Positions 7,752 through 16,332 of a DNA stretch of 64,000 nt are shown piece after piece. The notes beneath the pieces were generated by a model that did no database searches, was not told the DNA's origin, and saw only the letters and a list, made by a program, of their open reading frames with translations. The stretch's first letter is position 1. The number at the start of each line of letters is the position of its first letter. The stretch is taken from the NCBI RefSeq assembly GCF_013359935.1, contig NZ_JABMCB010000202.1:496001-560000 (forward strand), given 5' to 3'. Source of the DNA: Paenibacillus xylanilyticus (GTDB lineage Bacteria; Bacillota; Bacilli; Paenibacillales; Paenibacillaceae). Position numbers and translations under genes: made by a program.

Positions 7752-10247
7752 TTAATACTGCCGGTCTAGTATAAGCAGGGCTACACCATGTGGCGGTAGC
7801 AGAATTTCTTTGCGCCAATGTTGATCCTGCACAATTTCTGTTCGGATAACCGGACCGCTTCTGCCGTTAAGATAAGAGATCTCTTCTTCTGTTAAAAAAT
7901 TGGGTGATCCCATGCGAATCCACTCGTCATATACCGATCCGTGCTCCCGATCCAGTCGATAGGTGGTGCATTTATACGTTCCTTTGAGACTATCTAGTTT
8001 GAGATCGAATGCCTTGTTTCCTTTTTTCTCAAACACATCATATCGGGCTGAATCAGATAATTCCGACCAGTCTCCACTCGCAAAAAGCTGATCTACGTGT
8101 ACGTAATGATAGAACAGGAATTGCATGCTTCCATCACTTTTTCGAGTACCAACATAACCATTTCCTTGGACAAGCAGTTCGTCCCCCAGCTTCTGCATTA
8201 GCTCAAACGCATAATACGCCGGCTTTTTCAGTCCGTCGCGATTGATCAGGCCAAAACCTCCATAGAACGGTGAAGCCGGAACGATGCTTTCTTCGAAAAC
8301 GTCAGTAAAGGACCAGAAAGCCATCGCCTTTATGTCACCGAGCGTATTCACGGTGTGGTAAATAACAAACGGAGCCATAAACATCGTATCGTGCAGCAAG
8401 TTTCGGTCATACAGTGAAAAATTCCACTCTGTCACATGAAGCTCAACATGTCCGTACGATGACGCATTCATTTTTTGACGTAAACGTTCAATGCTATCCT
8501 TATAAAACGAAGGAGGCATGATCTTGGTCAGACGATCTTCTTCAATTTTGAGTTTCGGATACTCCGAATAGATATGGAATGAAAAGAAGTCTAAGGGTAC
8601 TTCACGCTTTTGGCAATATGCCAAAAACTCTTCAGTCCAAGTATCGTTCCAAAGCGATCCGTAACCCATGGCAGGGCCACCCGTCTTCAGTTCGGGCAGC
8701 AGCGATTTGATGGCACGAACGGTGGATTCATAAAAAGCGAAGTATTCTTCCTTGCTCCCTGCCCAACATACTCCTGCCAAGTCTGGCTCGTTCCACACTT
8801 CGAAATACCACTTCTTCACTTCTTGTGCCCCATATCGGTTTAAACAATGACGAATGAATTCACACACAAGTGCTTCCCACCGGGCGGGATCGGATGGTGG
8901 ACTGATATTTCCTTTCCACCGAAATACCGTATCATTGGACCTGGCAAGTAGACTCGGCATGAAACTCAACTCCACGAATGGCCGGACCCCCTGAGCCAGA
9001 AGAAAATCATAGAGCTTGTCCACGTAGGACCAGTTGTAGACTGGCGTTCCGTCCTCATTCTCGCTGTACACCATCATCTCATCATTAAATATGCCGTGAA
9101 ACCGGATGTATTGAAACGGAATTCGTGCTCTTATTTCGGACAGCTGCCTCCGCCAATCCTCGCGCAAACCTTCTGCAGCTCGGCCTGCGGTCATGGTGAT
9201 ATTCCAGTGCTTTTCATAAGCAGCTGTAGTGTGGTCTTTCCGTATCTCGATCACGTGCTGCTCTTCCATTTGGGGTTTCGAGGATGGGGGCAACGCCTGC
9301 TCCGTTTCCGTTCTCACGTCCAGATACCGATACAGCGATCCCATCGCGTTTAACGTGTCCATCTCATAATAATCCCCGCTTGAAGATTCTTCGTACGTTT
9401 TGGGTTTTCGGTTCTGATTCAGTTTCTGGTATTCCGGCGCTAGCGACACTTCACGGTATGAACCAGGCGTGCAGCCGTACTTTTCTTTGAAGTATTTGTT
9501 GAACAGCTTCACATTGGCGAATCCGCAATCCAGCGCGATTTCCGAAATTTTCTTCTCGCTCCCTGTCAGTTGGATCTGGGCTTTCTCCAGGCGAATGAGC
9601 GTCAAGTACTTTTGGAAGGGAATTCCGATTTTGTCCGTAAAGAAATGGGAGAAATAATGCATGCTCAAATGCTCGGAAGCCGCCATATCCTGCAGCGTGA
9701 TCTTCTCATTGTAGTGGCTATCAATGTAAGCCAGGACCCTGTTCAGCCTTTTATAATCGTACTCCTTGCTGCTCTCCTCTGCTTCCACCTTCGTCCCGTC
9801 GGCAAAATATCGTAAAAGACATCCGCATAACGTCTGCAGTCTTCCTAACGTATAGTTTTGATAACCCTGCGTTTTTTTGTTGATTTCCCATACCATTTGC
9901 GCAAGGTTTTGTTTGATGCTGGTTAATCGTAATTCATCTCCATCGTTATTCAGAGCAGAATTGCAGGAGATAAACGCATTATTGTTTAGCAGCTCCGGAC
10001 CGAATTGCAGCGTCAGAAGCACATTGTCATGACTGGTCCGCTCAATCTTATGGACAGACATACTGTTTACCACAACAACATCATCTTCATGGAGCGTGTA
10101 CTGCCTTTGATCCAGATACATGATGATTGAGCCATGCAGGACATACACAATTTCGACTTCCTTATGCCAATGAAAATCAACATGTTTCACGCTGTTCACA
10201 AAGAGCTTCATGGGTAGGTCGTCCTGATGCTGTATAAACTCGTACAA
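7752..10247 (-). CDS. AraC-type transcription regulator fused to a GH39 beta-xylosidase-like domain
   Basis: One uninterrupted frame joins two normally separate proteins. Residues 10-110 look like an AraC cupin sensor (HWHKEVEIVYVLHGS), and 166-270 hold both helix-turn-helix motifs of an AraC DNA-binding domain (ITLQDMAASEHLS and ISEIALDCGFANVKLFNKYF). After a linker, 345-830 is a GH39 barrel with its acid/base glutamate in WNEPDL (E487) and nucleophile in TEWN (E607), so catalysis looks intact. There is no signal peptide. No ATG fits the N-terminus: GAGGGAGGGG (10272-10263) lies 6 nt before an ATT codon and 15 nt before TTG 10247, which I chose; a TTG at 10319 lies upstream of the probable promoter. 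It has its own terminator. The protein could sense xyloside or glucoside and tune the PTS-GH3 genes next door (inference). Confidence 0.85.
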   Translation of the reverse strand: MYEFIQHQDDLPMKLFVNSVKHVDFHWHKEVEIVYVLHGSIIMYLDQRQYTLHEDDVVVVNSMSVHKIERTSHDNVLLTLQFGPELLNNNAFISCNSALNNDGDELRLTSIKQNLAQMVWEINKKTQGYQNYTLGRLQTLCGCLLRYFADGTKVEAEESSKEYDYKRLNRVLAYIDSHYNEKITLQDMAASEHLSMHYFSHFFTDKIGIPFQKYLTLIRLEKAQIQLTGSEKKISEIALDCGFANVKLFNKYFKEKYGCTPGSYREVSLAPEYQKLNQNRKPKTYEESSSGDYYEMDTLNAMGSLYRYLDVRTETEQALPPSSKPQMEEQHVIEIRKDHTTAAYEKHWNITMTAGRAAEGLREDWRRQLSEIRARIPFQYIRFHGIFNDEMMVYSENEDGTPVYNWSYVDKLYDFLLAQGVRPFVELSFMPSLLARSNDTVFRWKGNISPPSDPARWEALVCEFIRHCLNRYGAQEVKKWYFEVWNEPDLAGVCWAGSKEEYFAFYESTVRAIKSLLPELKTGGPAMGYGSLWNDTWTEEFLAYCQKREVPLDFFSFHIYSEYPKLKIEEDRLTKIMPPSFYKDSIERLRQKMNASSYGHVELHVTEWNFSLYDRNLLHDTMFMAPFVIYHTVNTLGDIKAMAFWSFTDVFEESIVPASPFYGGFGLINRDGLKKPAYYAFELMQKLGDELLVQGNGYVGTRKSDGSMQFLFYHYVHVDQLFASGDWSELSDSARYDVFEKKGNKAFDLKLDSLKGTYKCTTYRLDREHGSVYDEWIRMGSPNFLTEEEISYLNGRSGPVIRTEIVQDQHWRKEILLPPHGVALLILDRQY

Positions 10248-10279
10248 ATAACGAATTGACTTCCCCTCCCTCGTAATGA

Positions 10280-10310
10280 TTAATATAAACGTATCGTTTG
10301 CAAGAAAACA
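10280..10310 (-). promoter_or_regulatory. Probable promoter of the AraC-GH39 gene with internal cre-like site
   Basis: On the minus strand a TTGTTT-like -35 and TATATT -10 flank TTGCAAACGATACGTT (10303-10288), which fits the cre consensus with one mismatch. The GAGGGAGGGG ribosome binding site follows. This argues that the coding start lies below 10263. Confidence 0.4.
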
Positions 10311-10341
10311 AATTCCCAATGAGTCATAGTCAATTCTTTCC

Positions 10342-10686
10342 CTAGTTAATCCGCTTTAGTCGAGACCTAATTCCCCTAATGATCAAAATACCGGATATGA
10401 GGTACATAATAGAAGTAACTCCAAACCATTTAAAAACACTCGGGGTCATCGTCATATATAGGCTGATAGGAAGTGACCAGAAAAATGCAATAAACATAAG
10501 TGATGGCTTTTGGATAATGGATGCTAACCATGCTAAACAAGCTGGAATAAAAAGTGAAAATAACGTGCTTATGATAACATCATTCTCAGCACGTTCATGA
10601 GTGTATGGATTGAATAAAATTAATATAACCCATAGGATCATGGAGCCCATTGAAGACATTATTCCAATACGTTTTGCTATTCTCAT
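10342..10686 (-). CDS. Small four-helix membrane protein, unknown function
   Basis: The 114-residue protein has about four hydrophobic segments (SMILWVILILF, TLFSLFIPACLAWLASI, SLMFIAFFWSLPISLYM, IMYLISGILII) and a basic C-terminal tail (RGIRSRLKRIN), so the tail is probably cytoplasmic. AGGAGG stands 7 nt before the ATG at 10686 but only 1 nt before the ATG at 10692, so the inner start is preferred. I do not recognise the family. It lies between the DinB-like gene and the fusion gene, all on the minus strand, with terminators on both sides, and appears to be transcribed alone. Confidence 0.6.
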   Translation of the reverse strand: MRIAKRIGIMSSMGSMILWVILILFNPYTHERAENDVIISTLFSLFIPACLAWLASIIQKPSLMFIAFFWSLPISLYMTMTPSVFKWFGVTSIMYLISGILIIRGIRSRLKRIN

Positions 10687-10757
10687 TTCCATCCCTCCTG
10701 TGTTACTTTATCATAACTATGTTCAAACAAAGAAATCAGCAAACTATCCTGCCCGTA

Positions 10758-10797
10758 AAAAAAAGAGAGGGAGCAGCTGCCGCAGCAAACCGCTCCC
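10758..10797 (-). terminator. Terminator of the DinB-like gene
   Basis: On the minus strand GGGAGC (10797-10792) pairs with GCTCCC (10774-10769), with extra GC pairing inside the loop, followed by a T-rich tract to 10758. Confidence 0.75.
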
Positions 10798-10803
10798 TTG
10801 ATT

Positions 10804-10834
10804 CGTTGAATTAACGTTTTACGTTAGTTCAACG
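10804..10834. repeat. 13-bp near-perfect inverted repeat in the DinB 3' region
   Basis: CGTTGAATTAACG (10804-10816) and CGTTAGTTCAACG (10822-10834) pair with one mismatch around 5 nt. It sits between the DinB stop and its terminator and may protect the 3' end or act as a second hairpin. Confidence 0.5.
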
Positions 10835-10873
10835 CCGATTCCTTTTCAGAGTAATGATGATTATTAGTCCCAG

Positions 10874-11329
10874 TTAAAGCCTTGTGTATGTAATGTAGTC
10901 GATTTGTACAGGCTCTGCCGATTCGATCCGAAGTGCCCGGTTAATCTGTCCCCGGTGATATTGCCCATGTAAGAGGACTTGCGACAGGATGTCCCTGACG
11001 GACGTTCGAAACGGTTCCCCGCTCTGGTTTGCATAGTCGATCATTTCGTCCAAATCGGGTTCCTCAAGCCCTTCAATATAGGCGCGATATTGCTCGGCGT
11101 TTTCTTCGAACATCGTCCGGATCTCCGTCACGTCTTCCGCTTCCTCCCACAACGTATATTGACCGCTGCCCTTGAGCTGCAATCGGGAGAGCCAGACTCG
11201 TTCCGCGACCGCGACATGCCGAACCAGCTTCAGTAGATCCTTGTTCTTCGTCCCACTCTCCTCAAGCGCATCCAGGATGCGTCCGTTCGCCCAGTACAGG
11301 TGATCCATCATACCCTTGATCGTCTTCAT
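10874..11329 (-). CDS. DinB/YfiT-like four-helix-bundle protein
   Basis: A 151-residue member of the DinB superfamily of small helical, often metal-binding proteins. It has the usual first helix (MMDHLYWANGRILDAL), a histidine on the second helix in LVRHVAVAERVWL, and the C-terminal pair in LLHGQYHRGQINRAL; together these form the expected three-histidine site. Members include thiol transferases and mycothiol- or bacillithiol-dependent enzymes, but most are uncharacterised. The start at 11329 is preceded by GAGGGGG eight bases away; the longer frame from 11368 has none. It appears monocistronic. Function beyond the fold is not evident. Confidence 0.8.
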   Translation of the reverse strand: MKTIKGMMDHLYWANGRILDALEESGTKNKDLLKLVRHVAVAERVWLSRLQLKGSGQYTLWEEAEDVTEIRTMFEENAEQYRAYIEGLEEPDLDEMIDYANQSGEPFRTSVRDILSQVLLHGQYHRGQINRALRIESAEPVQIDYITYTRL

Positions 11330-11407
11330 TTCGTTTTCCCCCTCTTTTCTCATCGATTGCTTGAACAACTGTTTTCCTCCAGTTTCATATGTGCATCCAA
11401 AATCAAA

Positions 11408-11506
11408 TTAAAGCTTAAAAGTTAAGTCTTCAATGCCGTTTCCAACATACATCTTATCCTCCATTATTTCTTCAAGCTCAACCAGAAATTCTTCTTTGTT
11501 CATCAT
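11408..11506 (-). CDS. Short acidic ORF (32 aa), possible remnant
   Basis: Reads MMNKEEFLVELEEIMEDKMY then 12 more residues. The opening helix resembles the first helix of small acyl-carrier-like proteins, but the frame ends at 32 residues, so it is either a genuine micro-protein or the head of a decayed gene. GTGGTGAT upstream is a weak ribosome binding site. It lies between the DinB-like gene and the GNAT terminator. No function is claimed. Confidence 0.25.
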   Translation of the reverse strand: MMNKEEFLVELEEIMEDKMYVGNGIEDLTFKL

Positions 11507-11599
11507 ATCACCACTATCCACATTTTATCATACGTTTAATGGTTGATCTAAATTGTCCATTCTCCTTCTTGGTCGCAGTCAAAGCTTAACTCTTGTTAT

Positions 11600-11629
11600 G
11601 AAAAAAGAGTTAAGCCAAGGCTTAACTCT
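11600..11629 (-). terminator. Terminator of the SLH-GNAT unit
   Basis: On the minus strand AGAGTTAAG (11629-11621) pairs with CTTAACTCT (11614-11606), followed by TTTTTT. A third copy of the arm at 11585-11594 could form an alternative hairpin with 11605-11614. Confidence 0.8.
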
Positions 11630-11667
11630 AAGAGGAGGATTTATATTGTTCTATCTAATCAAATGTC

Positions 11668-12528
11668 TTATGTGTTCTCCATAAAATTTCTTCTTTCAAT
11701 ATGTGGAGAACAAACATGTTTCTTAAGAAACTTCACCATCGGTTGATTTTCCGCTTCCACAAAGAAGATCAATTCTGTATAAACCGGATCCGTTGCCATC
11801 CTCCGGCTTGCCTCGGCCAGCAATGCAATACCTCTGGCCATACGTTGAAAAGGATTGCGAACAAACATGGTTTTACATAGAATGGTCTTGTCGTCAAAAG
11901 GTTCAAAGATCAGCCATCCCACAATCGCGCCGTTGTGACGCAGAATAACACTTCGGCCTCTGTCGATTAACTCTTCTTCTGCAAAAGGATCCAAAATTGA
12001 GGGGTACCATTCTCCAATCCCCTCTTTAATCCGATTCCGCTCCTCAGTCGAAATTGAATGAAAAGGACTACTTGTAAAGCTTTCAGGCAGAGATAAGCGT
12101 TTTACCCAAGGGAACTCTTGTGGTACCTGTAGGGATGAACTGTACACATAAATACCGGGAACCGGAAGATCAAAATCGCAAGCTTGAAAAAAAGCCGATA
12201 ACAGGGTTTGATCCCTTTCACTCCTCAGATATTCAACAGTCAGTTCTTGAACTCCCGCCTTCTTAAGTAATAGGCAAAGCTGATTCATTAATGCTCGGCC
12301 AATTCCTTGCCGGCGAAACGCCTCGTCTACATAAAAATCTAGCAGCTTTGCCGGCCGCTTAGGATCAGCAGGAAGGTGGATTAATGAAATTCCTGCCGGT
12401 TTCCCTTCGATTATTACGCCCACGGCAGCGTAGAAATGCGGCATTTGCTTCAGGACTGCGCGGTGCTCTATCGAAATATAAGCGTGAAATTCGTCTGGAA
12501 CAGCCCTTTGAAAGATAACAAATTCCAC
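11668..12528 (-). CDS. GNAT-family N-acetyltransferase
   Basis: About 286 residues. The N-terminal half carries the GNAT acetyl-CoA signature: a beta strand (LLDFYVDEAF) followed by the pyrophosphate-binding turn RRQGIGRALMNQL (about 92-105). The C-terminal half (VGWLIFEPFDDKTILCKTMFV, then PFQRMARGIALLAEASRRM) looks like a second, degenerate acetyltransferase domain, so this is a tandem-GNAT protein. The start is unresolved: GTG 12576 and TTG 12546 overlap the SLH gene end, while GTG 12528 begins exactly at the first predicted strand and is used here; none has a strong ribosome binding site. The overlap suggests translation coupled to the SLH gene. Substrate unknown. Confidence 0.75.
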   Translation of the reverse strand: MEFVIFQRAVPDEFHAYISIEHRAVLKQMPHFYAAVGVIIEGKPAGISLIHLPADPKRPAKLLDFYVDEAFRRQGIGRALMNQLCLLLKKAGVQELTVEYLRSERDQTLLSAFFQACDFDLPVPGIYVYSSSLQVPQEFPWVKRLSLPESFTSSPFHSISTEERNRIKEGIGEWYPSILDPFAEEELIDRGRSVILRHNGAIVGWLIFEPFDDKTILCKTMFVRNPFQRMARGIALLAEASRRMATDPVYTELIFFVEAENQPMVKFLKKHVCSPHIERRNFMENT

Positions 12529-12542
12529 TCGGGCTGGCTGGC

Positions 12543-14777
12543 TCAATCCTGGATCGCGGGAATAAACACTTCCCACTGATTCTGTTCAAGGTAATTTTTC
12601 GAATAGTCTTGATAATCGGTGAGGGTTACTCGGAATCTTCCAGGGGATGCAAAGCCATATCTAGTGAAGGCTTCATCCGTCAGTAAAATTACTAGCTGAT
12701 TATTAACTAAGGAATAAAGATAATCTGTTTCCGAACTACCCGTATCTAACATGTTCCCAGTTAAAAACACCCCATTTTCACCAGTAAAATCCCCTGTAGG
12801 TGAATATTCCAATACAGGACTACTTGCAAAGCCTAACGGAACGGAAATGGGCTCATCAAAATCCAACGTAACTTTGCCGTTATCATAGGTAACATCCGTT
12901 ACGGTTGGTTTCTTCTGATCAATCGTAACGGGAAGTACAACCTCTTTCAATTGATCATTTCCTTCCTCGTGAAGTGTAAACACAAGCTGAGTGTTCATTT
13001 CCGATATAAGGGGGATAGAAGGAATAATAGTCATTCCGTTATCTCCACTTGGAACTATCGACAGTGCATCTGAGCTGGAAGTGATACTTACGCTGCCCAG
13101 TACATGCTGCTCTGCATCGATAATATCGAAATCATTATCTTTGGCATTGTATTGGAAGTTCTCTACCGTTTCGCCCCGCTTTACCTGAATTAAGCTTTTA
13201 ATACTGCGCTTATTATAGTTTTCGGGATTTGTTGATACAAATAATGTAATCGGTTCATTAGCTACTAAAGAAGGATTAACTACAAAAGAAGCATTCGGTA
13301 CTAGAGACAATGATAGTGTGGATTCATTATTCTCTGAATATTGGACTTTGTATTCGCTAATTGACTGAGCTTTTTTCCCGGACAAGGTACGGAGAGCATT
13401 TTCCTCGGCATGCGGCTGATATGAGATATACAGGCTATCTTCAACTTGCACCGGTTCAGGGAGTTTAATGATTACTTGGTTCCCTAAAATCGTGACATCC
13501 TCGTTTACTAATTGAATAGGGTAAAGTTCCTCCCCATCTAGGCCTTTAACAACCAGATCTGAGGTAATGGTATCCCAATCCTCGTTAGAGACAGTCGGTT
13601 TATGGGCTGGGTCCAACTCTTCCTCGTAATTCAACACAATCGTGCTCGCATCCGAGAACACGATTGAAGTTGTCTGAATTGTGTTCTCTACCAGTTCAAT
13701 CGACGCAGCCGAAGGTACGGAAACATTGCCCGCTGCATCAACAACAACTGCCCGGTATATTCCGGCAGCCAGTCCCTCGGTTGAAATGAAGGTTTGGGTA
13801 TTGGCTGCTGTAACGGTTCCCTTCACAGCAAGATGCTCTGTTACTAATGTATTCAGCCCGGATACGTTCGCTGGAATGCCTTCAAAAGGCACCAAATACA
13901 CAGACCCGATTTCCGTGCTCGTTACACTTACGCTCCCGCCAACCGGAACAGGTGTGGATGACATGATGACTACCGTTGGAGGTATGCTATCGGTTGGGGT
14001 TGCCGGGCTCCCGGTGCTGCCGCTGCTGCTTCCGCTGTTTGAGCTGCCGGAGGTAACCGGAGTCGTTGGCTGAGGCGTTGTGCTCGGAAGTGCAGGAGTT
14101 TCCTGCTCCTCGGACTGCTGGTTCGCGATGTCCTCTTTTATTTTTTGCTGGGCTGACAGAAATTTACTGGCCACCAAAGCGACCTGTTCACGACTGGCAT
14201 TGCCTTGTGGGTTAAAGGTGCCGTTGCCGTTTCCATTAATCAGTCCAAGCTCAACGGCTGCGGCTACCGAATCTTTAGCATAATCTGCGATGGAGGCTGC
14301 GTCCGTGAATGTCAGCTGAGACGCTTTACCGACTGTAATATCGGAACCTGCAGTATAGCTTAACGATCTGGCAAACAACACTGCCATATCCTCCCGGGAG
14401 AGATTTTGTCCCAAGCCGAAGGTACCGTTCCCAAGTCCCTTGATTAAACCTGCTTTAATAGCGGCTTCAACATATTTGTAGGAGTAGTTGTCTACCGGAA
14501 TATCTGAGAAGGTTGGCTTTACAGGCGCGCTGTCCATATCCAGACCTAAAGCTTTGACGAGAATGATGGCGAAATCCTGTCTGTTTATTTTGCCGGTTGG
14601 ATCAAACTTGCCGTCACCTTTCCCGCTGACAATTCCTGCTTCGGCCAGTTTCAGAATTGCATCTTTGGCAAACGAACCATTGATATCGGTCAGATCCGTT
14701 GAAGCGAAGGCAGGCTGGATGCTTGCACTGAGCAAAGCGGTTGTTGTCATGACTTTAATAAGCAGTTTCTTCTTCAA
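12543..14777 (-). CDS. S-layer-homology (SLH) domain surface protein
   Basis: A 744-residue exported protein. A signal peptide (KKKLLIKVMTTTALL, cleavage near AFA-S) is followed by three SLH repeats (about 28-200), each ending in a GNGTFxPxGxxxR-type motif, which anchor proteins to pyruvylated cell-wall polymer. A Ser/Thr/Pro/Gly-rich linker (about 205-255) leads to beta-sandwich modules: one with TDSIPPTVVI, later ones with SIVFSDASTIVLNY and KPTVTDVTYDNGKVTLDFDE, resembling Ig-like or SwmB-type repeats. No enzymatic domain is seen, so it is probably structural or adhesive. The start is TTG 14777, with AGGGGGC seven bases upstream; the ATG at 14816 has no such signal. It shares a terminator with the GNAT gene. 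Confidence 0.88.
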   Translation of the reverse strand: MKKKLLIKVMTTTALLSASIQPAFASTDLTDINGSFAKDAILKLAEAGIVSGKGDGKFDPTGKINRQDFAIILVKALGLDMDSAPVKPTFSDIPVDNYSYKYVEAAIKAGLIKGLGNGTFGLGQNLSREDMAVLFARSLSYTAGSDITVGKASQLTFTDAASIADYAKDSVAAAVELGLINGNGNGTFNPQGNASREQVALVASKFLSAQQKIKEDIANQQSEEQETPALPSTTPQPTTPVTSGSSNSGSSSGSTGSPATPTDSIPPTVVIMSSTPVPVGGSVSVTSTEIGSVYLVPFEGIPANVSGLNTLVTEHLAVKGTVTAANTQTFISTEGLAAGIYRAVVVDAAGNVSVPSAASIELVENTIQTTSIVFSDASTIVLNYEEELDPAHKPTVSNEDWDTITSDLVVKGLDGEELYPIQLVNEDVTILGNQVIIKLPEPVQVEDSLYISYQPHAEENALRTLSGKKAQSISEYKVQYSENNESTLSLSLVPNASFVVNPSLVANEPITLFVSTNPENYNKRSIKSLIQVKRGETVENFQYNAKDNDFDIIDAEQHVLGSVSITSSSDALSIVPSGDNGMTIIPSIPLISEMNTQLVFTLHEEGNDQLKEVVLPVTIDQKKPTVTDVTYDNGKVTLDFDEPISVPLGFASSPVLEYSPTGDFTGENGVFLTGNMLDTGSSETDYLYSLVNNQLVILLTDEAFTRYGFASPGRFRVTLTDYQDYSKNYLEQNQWEVFIPAIQD

Positions 14778-14811
14778 ATTAGTGCCCCCTATATGTGCCT
14801 GAAATAAACAA

Positions 14812-14828
14812 TTCACTCAAAGAGTGAA
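14812..14828. repeat. Short perfect palindrome upstream of the SLH gene
   Basis: TTCACTC (14812-14818), AAA, GAGTGAA (14822-14828), lying 35 nt before the SLH start; a possible leader hairpin or operator. The rest of 14829-15010 is very AT-rich and probably holds the promoter, but no clear pair of elements stands out. Confidence 0.35.
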
Positions 14829-15010
14829 AAACGATGCTTATTAAATTTCGACATTTTTCTCTTAAATTTTTATATGTAAAAAAAATAATTTTTAAAAGAG
14901 GAATGAGTTCATTTAAAATACTGCATATTCAAAATAAATCTGACGATTGCTTCGTATTAGATTTGACTAAAATTGGTCCTCTAAGAAATTGAGTACTGGC
15001 AATCAAAGAC

Positions 15011-15523
15011 TTGGCTGACCACCCATATCAAATTGTCCCAAAAAGCGTGAATGCGCAAATAGCGCATGCTGATACAATATTTTATCTGCCAATTCTTCTG
15101 CCCCGTGTTCTCCGTACGCGAAAGCTAATAATGGATGCATTTATTGAGTTATCCATGAAAAATGATTTTAAAGACATAACCATTAAAGATATAACAACTG
15201 CTGCTACGGTTAATCGTGCAACCTTTTAGTATCACTTTATTGACAAATATGACTTGCTTGAAAAAGTACTAAGCGAGAGTGTCATGAGGGAAGTGATTCA
15301 AGAAGGAAGTACACATGAGGAGATTAATGAAAAGACCCTTGAGGCTATTTTCTTCTCGATTATTAAGTTTCTAACATCAATTAGTTACCAGTGTCAGCGA
15401 AGTTACGAGGCATTTACACCACAAATAGAAACGCTATTCAAAAACGAACTTCAAGTGTTTTTTTATGAATCGGGACAAAAACAGTGGTCCTTTCATAACA
15501 AAATGGAGGCTGAGGCTAAGTGA
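15011..15523 (+). pseudogene. TetR-family regulator broken by an in-frame amber codon
   Basis: The N-terminal frame carries a TetR helix-turn-helix (RTRKLIMDAFIELSMKNDF, then TIKDITTAATVNRATF) and stops at TAG 15227-15229. The next codons in the same frame read YHFIDKYDLLEKVL, the normal continuation of the ATFYYHF motif, so a single Tyr-to-amber change splits the gene. Downstream the frame runs to TGA 15521-15523 and ends at a point (SFHNKMEAEAK) where relatives go on for some 40 residues, so the C-terminus also seems lost. The true N-terminal start is unclear. Suppressed translation is possible, but decay is likelier. Confidence 0.75.
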
Positions 15524-15559
15524 ACAATAAAATGTTCACCTGATAGTTCGAATTAAATT

Positions 15560-15592
15560 GAGCCTGTCTTTATACAAAGACAGGCTCTTTTC
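15560..15592 (+). terminator. Terminator after the broken TetR gene
   Basis: Perfect 12-bp stem GAGCCTGTCTTT (15560-15571) and AAAGACAGGCTC (15576-15587) with ATAC loop and TTTTCC tail; it also lies just beyond the convergent GntR gene. Confidence 0.8.
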
Positions 15593-15618
15593 CTTTTCTA
15601 ACCACGTATTGGCAATTC

Positions 15619-16242
15619 TCATTGATTGCTCATTACATGAAGATAAAAGTTCAAATCGTTTTCTAGATGCTTTTTCATCAGATCTTCTGCTTTCTCACCA
15701 TTTCTGGACCTGATTGCCTCATATATTTCCTCATGCTCATCAATAAGATGAGGACGATTATAAATAACGACAGTCTTCCTAAATAGATAAATAATAGCTT
15801 GCATCCGGTCTATAATATCGATCATGAGAGGATTATTACTTGCTTTTACAATGTCATTGTGGAAGCCTTCGTTGGCCGACATAATTTCATCTTTTGTCCC
15901 TGTTCTCCCAATCTCCACATACTTATACAGCTCTTCAATCTCGGTGTCTTTGAGAAAATTCGCTGCGCATTTGGCTGAATACCCTTCCAACAATATACGA
16001 ACATTAAATAAATTCCGTAAATCCTTTTCGGTTGGCTTAACCACTTTTTTTTGAACGATTAATCCTTCATTCTCCAGTTTTCGTATGGAATCCCTTATGG
16101 GCGTTCTGCTAACTCCAAGCTCTGCAGCTAGTTTTTCTTCAACGATCTTAGTACCGCTAGGAAGCTCACCGTTTAAAATCTTGTCTCGGAGAATTTCATA
16201 ACACTGATGATACGCCGGTCGTGAGCTATTATTTTCATGCAC
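15619..16242 (-). CDS. GntR-family regulator, FadR/FCD subfamily
   Basis: About 207 residues: an N-terminal winged helix (YEILRDKILNGELPSGTKI, then LGVSRTPIRDSIRKLENEGL) and an all-helical FCD effector domain (about 75-205) with the expected acidic and histidine metal-ligand positions (EGFHNDIVKASNNP and later EHEEIYEAI). The usual start (ATG 16272) lacks a ribosome binding site, whereas GTG 16242 has AGGTGA seven bases upstream, so I chose it. It is divergent from the sugar-acid operon at 16561, and the shared 318-bp gap holds four GTATAC boxes. FCD regulators commonly repress such operons and are released by the sugar acid or an intermediate. Role inferred from context. Confidence 0.88.
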   Translation of the reverse strand: MHENNSSRPAYHQCYEILRDKILNGELPSGTKIVEEKLAAELGVSRTPIRDSIRKLENEGLIVQKKVVKPTEKDLRNLFNVRILLEGYSAKCAANFLKDTEIEELYKYVEIGRTGTKDEIMSANEGFHNDIVKASNNPLMIDIIDRMQAIIYLFRKTVVIYNRPHLIDEHEEIYEAIRSRNGEKAEDLMKKHLENDLNFYLHVMSNQ

Positions 16243-16332
16243 AAACTTCACCTCAGTTTCATTTCTCATCATAAATATAGTACCAAATTATGTTCATAAA
16301 ATCATTCCAATAAACGAAGCCTCATCATAAAA

